NCBI GenBank assembly: GCA_040219275.1
Contig: JAVJSU010000048.1
Span: 57,462-121,461 of the forward strand
Length of the DNA stretch: 64,000 nt
Origin: JAVJSU01 sp040219275
GTDB taxonomy: Bacteria > Chloroflexota > Anaerolineae > Aggregatilineales > Phototrophicaceae
Reading direction: 5' to 3'
Position numbers and translations under genes: made by a program
Shown: positions 59,811-64,000 of the stretch, piece after piece
How the letters are laid out: the number at the start of each line of letters is the position of its first letter
How positions within the stretch are numbered: position 1 is the first letter of the stretch
Notes under the pieces: generated by a model
Seen by the model: the letters and a program-made list of their open reading frames with translations, nothing else
The model's database searches: none
Told to the model about the DNA's origin: nothing

Positions 59811-60734
59811 TTATTCGTCCGGTGTGAAGTAATCGCCGAATTCGATTGCTAGACCGCCGTTTTCCAGTGTGAGCGTGAAGGCTTCGCCACCGAGCGTTCC
59901 TTCGCTAATCAGACCGATGATTTCGTCCAGCACGACTTCCCAATGATAGACCTGAAACGCCACGCCAATTTCGCCAGAAAGCTCTGCCTGACTGGATTGT
60001 GTACCGAACCACGGGATGCCGTTTTCGGTGGCGACAGCAATCGGACCGACGACCATCTGCGCCGTGCCTGTCAGGATGTCCGCACCATTTGCCAGAAACG
60101 TTTGGGCGGCTTCTGTGGCGAGCGGGACATCACTAAAGGATTGAATGTAGACGACATTGACTTCTGCTTCAGGGTTGGTGGATGCCGCACCCGCGACGAA
60201 TCCATCCACATACAGCTTGGCATCGCCCACTTCGATGGGACCCACCACACCGATGACGTTAGATTCGGTCATCAAACCGGCAATCGCACCGTTGATGTAA
60301 CCCCCTTCTTCGGCGGCGGCGGTATAGGCGAAGACGTTATCCAAGCCGAAGGTGTTCTCGTCTGTACCCCATGCGAACGACACATCCGGGAATTCCGGCG
60401 CGAGTTCTTCAATGATGGAGCCATATTGTGAACCATGCCCGATAATCAGGTCATAATCGCCGGAAGCCGCCCATTCACGCAGAGCGACGGCGGCATCATC
60501 GACGATGAACACGCCATCGAGGAACGTAAATTGGAAAGCGTCTTCGCCATAAACTTCCTGAAGCAACACCAGCGCATCATACATGCTCTGGCTAAAAGCG
60601 AGGTCGTTGGTGGCGCTCGGCGCGACGACTGCCACGCTAAAGGCTTCATCTTCCTGCGCAGAAATGGCAAAAACGCCCGTGAATAAAGCGACCACTGCCA
60701 CGACGATCAAATAGCGCACTGTTTTCTGAATCAT
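59811..60734 (-). CDS. BMP-family nucleoside-binding protein (ABC importer 2)
   Basis: The 307-residue protein has signal peptide TVRYLIVVAVVALFTGVFAISAQ and the Bmp/PnrA fold: FSVAVVAPSATNDLAFSQSMYDALVLLQE, DYDLIIGHGSQYGSIIEELAPEFPDV, YINGAIAGLMTESNVIGVVGPIEVGDAKLYVDGFVAGA. The NDLAFSQ motif replaces NDRGWSQ of importer 1. At 307 residues it is shorter. Residues between ligand-binding loops differ from importer 1, so the two importers likely have different specificities. AAGGAGT precedes the ATG. It is third in its operon after the permeases. Confidence 0.85.
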   Translation of the reverse strand: MIQKTVRYLIVVAVVALFTGVFAISAQEDEAFSVAVVAPSATNDLAFSQSMYDALVLLQEVYGEDAFQFTFLDGVFIVDDAAVALREWAASGDYDLIIGHGSQYGSIIEELAPEFPDVSFAWGTDENTFGLDNVFAYTAAAEEGGYINGAIAGLMTESNVIGVVGPIEVGDAKLYVDGFVAGAASTNPEAEVNVVYIQSFSDVPLATEAAQTFLANGADILTGTAQMVVGPIAVATENGIPWFGTQSSQAELSGEIGVAFQVYHWEVVLDEIIGLISEGTLGGEAFTLTLENGGLAIEFGDYFTPDE

Positions 60735-60816
60735 GCTGTAACTCCTTGTTTGTGATGCGGAATAAAAGGTTTCAAATCAAAACGAGACGACACACAGCAA
60801 CCCTGCGCCGTGCTCG

Positions 60817-61737
60817 CTAGCCCCCACGTTCAAAAGGTTTCGTCAATGCGTCCGGCTTATCCTGCCGTTTTGACGCGAAAATCAGCGCGATGAGCGTGAT
60901 GACATAGGGCGACATCACCGCAAACTCGGACGGAATATCCAGCCCGACCACGCTAATCTGTAATTGCAAGGCATTGACGAAACTGAATAACAGACTGCCG
61001 AACAATACGCCTGTGGGTCGCCAACCGCCGAAATAAACCAGCGCGACGGCGATAAAGCCCAAGCCGGAAGTCAGGTTTTGTTGAAAGGTGTTGATGAGCG
61101 CGATAGAGAGCGATGCGCCCGCGATGCCAGCGAAAATGCCGCCGATGATGACTGTCGTATAGCGGATACGCGCCACACTCACGCCCATTGCGTCCGCCGC
61201 TTCCGGGGTTTGACCGACAGCGCGCACCATCAACCCGAAGTTGGTGCGATTGAGCACATACCACATCGCCGGAACGAGCAAAAACGCGCCATACACCAGC
61301 AAATTGTGATTGAATAACACGTTGCCGATCACCGGAATATCCGACAGAATCGGCAATGGCACTTGTGGAAAGCCGCTGACGGTGCGCGGTGTTGACAGAA
61401 ATTTGTTGAACAGTAACTCGCTGATGCCCAGACCGAACAAATACACGCCGATCCCGCTGATGCCTTGTTCGGCTTTTAAGGTGACGCTGATGAACGCCAT
61501 CGCCAAACCCATCACCGCACCCGTGATAATCGCCACCAGTAAACCCAGAATCAGGCTTCCCGTTTGGAGCACGGTATAAAAGGCGGTAAATGCGCCGACC
61601 AGCATCATGCCGTCCAGCCCCAAGTTCAGCACACCGCTTCGTTGGGCGAGTGTTTCCCCCAGCGATGCGAATAAATAGGGCGTTGCCAGCCGGATTGTGG
61701 AGGCGAACAGACTCGCGGTGAAGATTTCGCCGATCAT
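60817..61737 (-). CDS. Nucleoside ABC transporter permease (BmpD/NupQ-like), importer 2
   Basis: The 306-residue protein has about nine helices: ATPYLFASLGETLAQRSGVLNLGLDGMMLVGAFTAF (QRSGVLNLGLDG motif), SVTLKAEQGISGIGVYLFGLGISELL, and coupling loop RTNFGLMVRAVGQTPEAADAMGVSV. Its ATG overlaps the stop of the first permease by ATGA (61734-61737), so they are translated together. It ends in a polar tail (KRQDKPDALTKPFERGG). It forms a heterodimer with the larger permease. Confidence 0.87.
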   Translation of the reverse strand: MIGEIFTASLFASTIRLATPYLFASLGETLAQRSGVLNLGLDGMMLVGAFTAFYTVLQTGSLILGLLVAIITGAVMGLAMAFISVTLKAEQGISGIGVYLFGLGISELLFNKFLSTPRTVSGFPQVPLPILSDIPVIGNVLFNHNLLVYGAFLLVPAMWYVLNRTNFGLMVRAVGQTPEAADAMGVSVARIRYTTVIIGGIFAGIAGASLSIALINTFQQNLTSGLGFIAVALVYFGGWRPTGVLFGSLLFSFVNALQLQISVVGLDIPSEFAVMSPYVITLIALIFASKRQDKPDALTKPFERGG

Positions 61738-62945
61738 AAGAGGACTCCTTCGGTGGGGGTGTCGGCAGATGGGTCACTGATGATGGGAGTCGCTACAGGC
61801 GATGATTCGGCTGGTTGTAGCAGGCGTTGCCGTGCGATACGACGGGTGAAAATTTGACTGCTGACGATGAATATGACGATCAATCCATTGATGGCGGTAA
61901 TCATCGCCGCCGGAACACCCACAGCGCGTTGCATTCCATTTGCGCCGACTAGCAGAGCGCCAAAAAATCCTGACGAAAAGATCGCCCCAAGTGGGTTCAA
62001 TCCACCGAATAACGCCGCGACAATGCCGTTAAAGCCCGCGTTCGCCGTGAAGCCAACCGGCGAGCCATCGGTTTGCAGACGATAACCGAGCGCAAGCACC
62101 TGCACCACACCGGCTATTCCCGCGCATCCCCCCGCCAAAAACATTGCGAGTGTCATGTTTCTGCCCACATGAATCCCCGCGTAGCGTGCCGCATGTGGAT
62201 TTAAGCCCACCGCACGGATGCGATAGCCGATGGTGGTCTTCCACAGCAGAATATAAATAACGACTGCCAGCGCGAGTGCGATCAAAAATCCAGCGTGCAG
62301 ACGGGTACGGTCAAATAATTGCACCGTGCCAAGATCAATCGACAAACGGGGCAATTCTGCAATGTCGGGGATGCGTTGCGTCTTGGCGATGTTATTTACG
62401 CCTTCGGTAGTCGGGTCGAGCATCGGTCCATTCAGCAAGAAATTCATCAATTGCACCGCGATCTGATTCATCATGATGGTGCTGAGAATTTCATTCACGT
62501 CATAATAGGCTTTTAGAAATCCGGCAATTCCTCCGTAAATCCCCCCCGCGATAAATCCGGCACACAATGCCAGCGGGATCACCAGTGCGCCGAGACTTTC
62601 CCCGATGCTGAGGGTGAGGGCAGTGCCGACCACCGCGCCCATAATCATCTGCCCTTCGCCACCAATGTTGATGACCCCGCCCCGAAAAGCGACGGTGATG
62701 CCAATGGCGACGAACATAATCGGCGTGGCTTTGACGAGTGTTTCTGCGGTGCTATTTTGTGAGCCGAACGCCCCCTGCCACATGGCGTTAAAGGCGGTGA
62801 TGGGGTTGGCATCGAACAAAATTAGCAACACCGAAGAGACCGCCACCGCCAGAATCAACGTGACGATGATCGGCAGTAATTCGAGCAGGCGGCGCGTTCG
62901 CAGACTTTTTATGAAATTTGGGACGATGGTTGTGGTGAACGTCAC
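61734..62945 (-). CDS. Nucleoside ABC transporter permease (BmpC/NupP-like), importer 2
   Basis: The 403-residue protein is the first gene of its operon. It has about ten helices with TLVKATPIMFVAIGITVAFRGGVINIGGEGQMIMGAVVGTA (EGQ motif), KAYYDVNEILSTIMMNQIAVQLMNFLLNGPMLD, and RIRAVGLNPHAARYAGIHVGRNMTLAMFLAGGCAGIAGVVQVL. A soluble, proline/serine-rich tail (AESSPVATPIISDPSADTPTEG) is longer than usual. No regulator gene is adjacent; the 374-bp region upstream is the likely control zone. Confidence 0.87.
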   Translation of the reverse strand: MTFTTTIVPNFIKSLRTRRLLELLPIIVTLILAVAVSSVLLILFDANPITAFNAMWQGAFGSQNSTAETLVKATPIMFVAIGITVAFRGGVINIGGEGQMIMGAVVGTALTLSIGESLGALVIPLALCAGFIAGGIYGGIAGFLKAYYDVNEILSTIMMNQIAVQLMNFLLNGPMLDPTTEGVNNIAKTQRIPDIAELPRLSIDLGTVQLFDRTRLHAGFLIALALAVVIYILLWKTTIGYRIRAVGLNPHAARYAGIHVGRNMTLAMFLAGGCAGIAGVVQVLALGYRLQTDGSPVGFTANAGFNGIVAALFGGLNPLGAIFSSGFFGALLVGANGMQRAVGVPAAMITAINGLIVIFIVSSQIFTRRIARQRLLQPAESSPVATPIISDPSADTPTEGVLL

Positions 62946-63319
62946 AGCGTTGAATTCCAGATGAGTGAGTCAGGTGTGATGAAAGATAGTAAATAAACAC
63001 TAACGGAATATAACGTGACTGTTTGGGGACTTGTTGGGTTAGAACGACTAGAATTCTCCGGCGTTTATTGTCATATTAGACATAAAACGCGCACATTTTT
63101 TGGTGATCTAGCGATTAGCTGTACGTATTCACTAACAAACGCCTTACTTGCTTGGGTAGTATTTGGCAACTATTCACAAAAAATGGCGCAAGGAGGACAC
63201 TTCACGGAAGCACGGATCACGCTATATAACGATGAATTCAAACGAAATTGTAAGCCTTTTAACGGATCATCCGCGTGAGTGTGGCGTATAATGATTATCT
63301 AGTCATTAATATTGGGACT
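62946..63319. other. Divergent intergenic region
   Basis: This 374-bp stretch separates importer 2 from the receiver gene. TATAAT at 63286-63291 lies 30-40 bp before the receiver start, without a good -35. An 87-codon frame (63015-63278) has unlikely composition and no domain. No repeat is seen. Confidence 0.4.
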
Positions 63320-63718
63320 ATGAACATGTTGAATAATGTCAACATACTACTCATCGAGGATTCGCCGGAATTAAGGCATAGCATCGCCGCTGTGCTGAAG
63401 ATGCACCATGCGACTGTCAGCCTAGCCACCGATGCTCAATCCGGTTTGATGATGTCGCTGGAAAATCCGCCGGATGTGATAATCACCGATCTTGAAATGC
63501 CCCAATTTGATGGCGCGTGGTTGATTAATAACCTCAAAATCCACCAACAGACTGCACATATCCCGATTATGGCGATGAGCGCAGACATCCTCAGTTTGAT
63601 GAGTTGCCCGCAAGGGATTATCCGCCTTGCAAAACCCTTCCGCGTGGAGCGTTTTATACAGTTGATTGACGAAGCCATCCGCCCCTTCGCGGACGATCAA
63701 AACGCCTGTCATGCCTGA
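63320..63718 (+). CDS. Stand-alone response-regulator receiver domain
   Basis: The 132-residue protein is a CheY-like receiver with no output domain. Acidic pair ED in ILLIEDSPELR, phospho-acceptor Asp in DVIITDLEMPQFDGAWL, Ser/Thr position in PIMAMSAD and Lys in RLAKPFRVERF are all present. Such single-domain regulators act through protein contacts. Its partner kinase is not in the window. The start at 63320 or 63326 is undecided; GGGAC precedes them. It differs from typical receivers by a short loop after ADI (LSLMSCPQG). Confidence 0.82.
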   Translation: MNMLNNVNILLIEDSPELRHSIAAVLKMHHATVSLATDAQSGLMMSLENPPDVIITDLEMPQFDGAWLINNLKIHQQTAHIPIMAMSADILSLMSCPQGIIRLAKPFRVERFIQLIDEAIRPFADDQNACHA

Positions 63719-63880
63719 GTGTTCGGCTTCAAATTTTCCCGCCTCAAACGTTAATATCGCGGTCTGTGCTCTAATAGCGTCAGTTCTAGATAAGCAAACG
63801 ATCATGAATGACAGTCGTTTTGCGGTAAAAGACCTTGACTATCGGAGCTTTTGGCTCTTAGCTGCTCTGTTGCAAAGTGC

Positions 63881-64000
63881 CGCCAATGGCTGAAACCCAT
63901 TGGCTACATTGGTGTAAAACCCTGCTGAAGCAGGCTATTCTTCCCGTATATTTGTGAAAACAGCCCACTTCAGTGGGGTTTTGAAAATCATTTTAGCATT
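63881..64000 (-). repeat. Multi-hairpin repeat family A, inverted copy cut by the window edge
   Basis: CGCCAATGG/CCATTGG, CCTGCT-GA-AGCAGG, TTCAC-like, CCCACT-TC-AGTGGG follow each other in the reverse of the order at 28493. The copy is preceded by CTGCTCTGTTGCAA, a relative of the CTGCTCAGTTGCAA found beside other copies. The 63719-63880 stretch has no gene. Confidence 0.72.

Noticed and set aside
63015..63278. 87-codon open frame between the importer and receiver genes
   Set aside because: Unusual composition, no ribosome binding site and no domain; more likely promoter region.

Overview
The window looks like a piece of a free-living, heterotrophic bacterial chromosome of moderately high GC content, most plausibly a member of the Chloroflexota (Anaerolineae-like). 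This is an inference. It rests on the gene families (an ECF sigma factor with a C-terminal helical extension next to a YciI/DGPF protein, DUF2723 membrane protein, many short lipoproteins and PPC-domain secreted proteins, BMP-type nucleoside ABC transporters, a NACHT NTPase) and on dense families of palindromic intergenic repeats. No rRNA, tRNA, CRISPR array, phage or intact transposase was found. About 50 protein genes are supported, with many starts moved inward from the longest open frame because a ribosome binding site decides them.

Region by region. 1-4.7 kb (minus strand): the 5' end of a ZnuA/TroA-like metal-binding lipoprotein or secreted protein behind two tandem 15-bp TGA-N9-TCA dyads; an ECF42-type sigma factor with its YciI partner; and two overlapping, paralogous genes of unknown function. 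5-15.7 kb (mostly plus): tsaC/sua5, a cupin, a secreted HExxH metallopeptidase, two GNAT acetyltransferase genes of which the first carries an in-frame amber stop, an epimerase, a 12-or-so-repeat TPR protein, a P1B-4 type metal ATPase with its own operator-like dyads, and an HxlR regulator fused to an SCP2-like domain. 16-24.3 kb: an ABC-F protein, a recent tandem duplication of RimJ/RimL-type GNAT genes, a DUF2723 membrane glycosyltransferase-like gene coupled to a lipoprotein gene, ankyrin and DUF5990-like genes. 24.4-36.2 kb: secreted PPC-domain paralogues, an LppX-like lipoprotein, a DHA2-type MFS exporter, a GAF protein, yjjX, a WD40 protein and a large PPC lipoprotein. 36.3-49.7 kb: M24 peptidase, two SDRs, a TPP enzyme, a sugar transferase and a nucleotidyltransferase for surface polysaccharide, a pentapeptide-repeat protein and a NACHT-domain NTPase.

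49.8-63 kb is the most coherent block: two complete BMP-type (purine nucleoside family) ABC importers facing each other. The plus-strand set is binding protein, [Rieske oxygenase], ATPase, permease, permease. The minus-strand set is permease, permease, binding protein, ATPase, followed by an M20 allantoate/N-carbamoyl amidohydrolase-like enzyme. Together they suggest uptake and breakdown of nucleosides, purine-derived ureides or related N-heterocycles. A stand-alone receiver-domain protein follows.

The most unusual non-coding content is at least five dispersed repeat families. Family A is a roughly 140-180 bp chain of consecutive hairpins (12.5, 28.5, 55.3 and 63.9 kb). Family B is a 26-32 bp palindrome centred on GCGCAACATGTTGCGC (28.4, 56.7, 59.8 kb). 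Family C is an AAAGCATAACGCAAAG-type sequence found after many genes. Family D is built from ACTAACAACT-type words. Family E is a roughly 250 bp element present once in each orientation (15.7 and 31.9 kb). Several of these touch start or stop codons of real genes.
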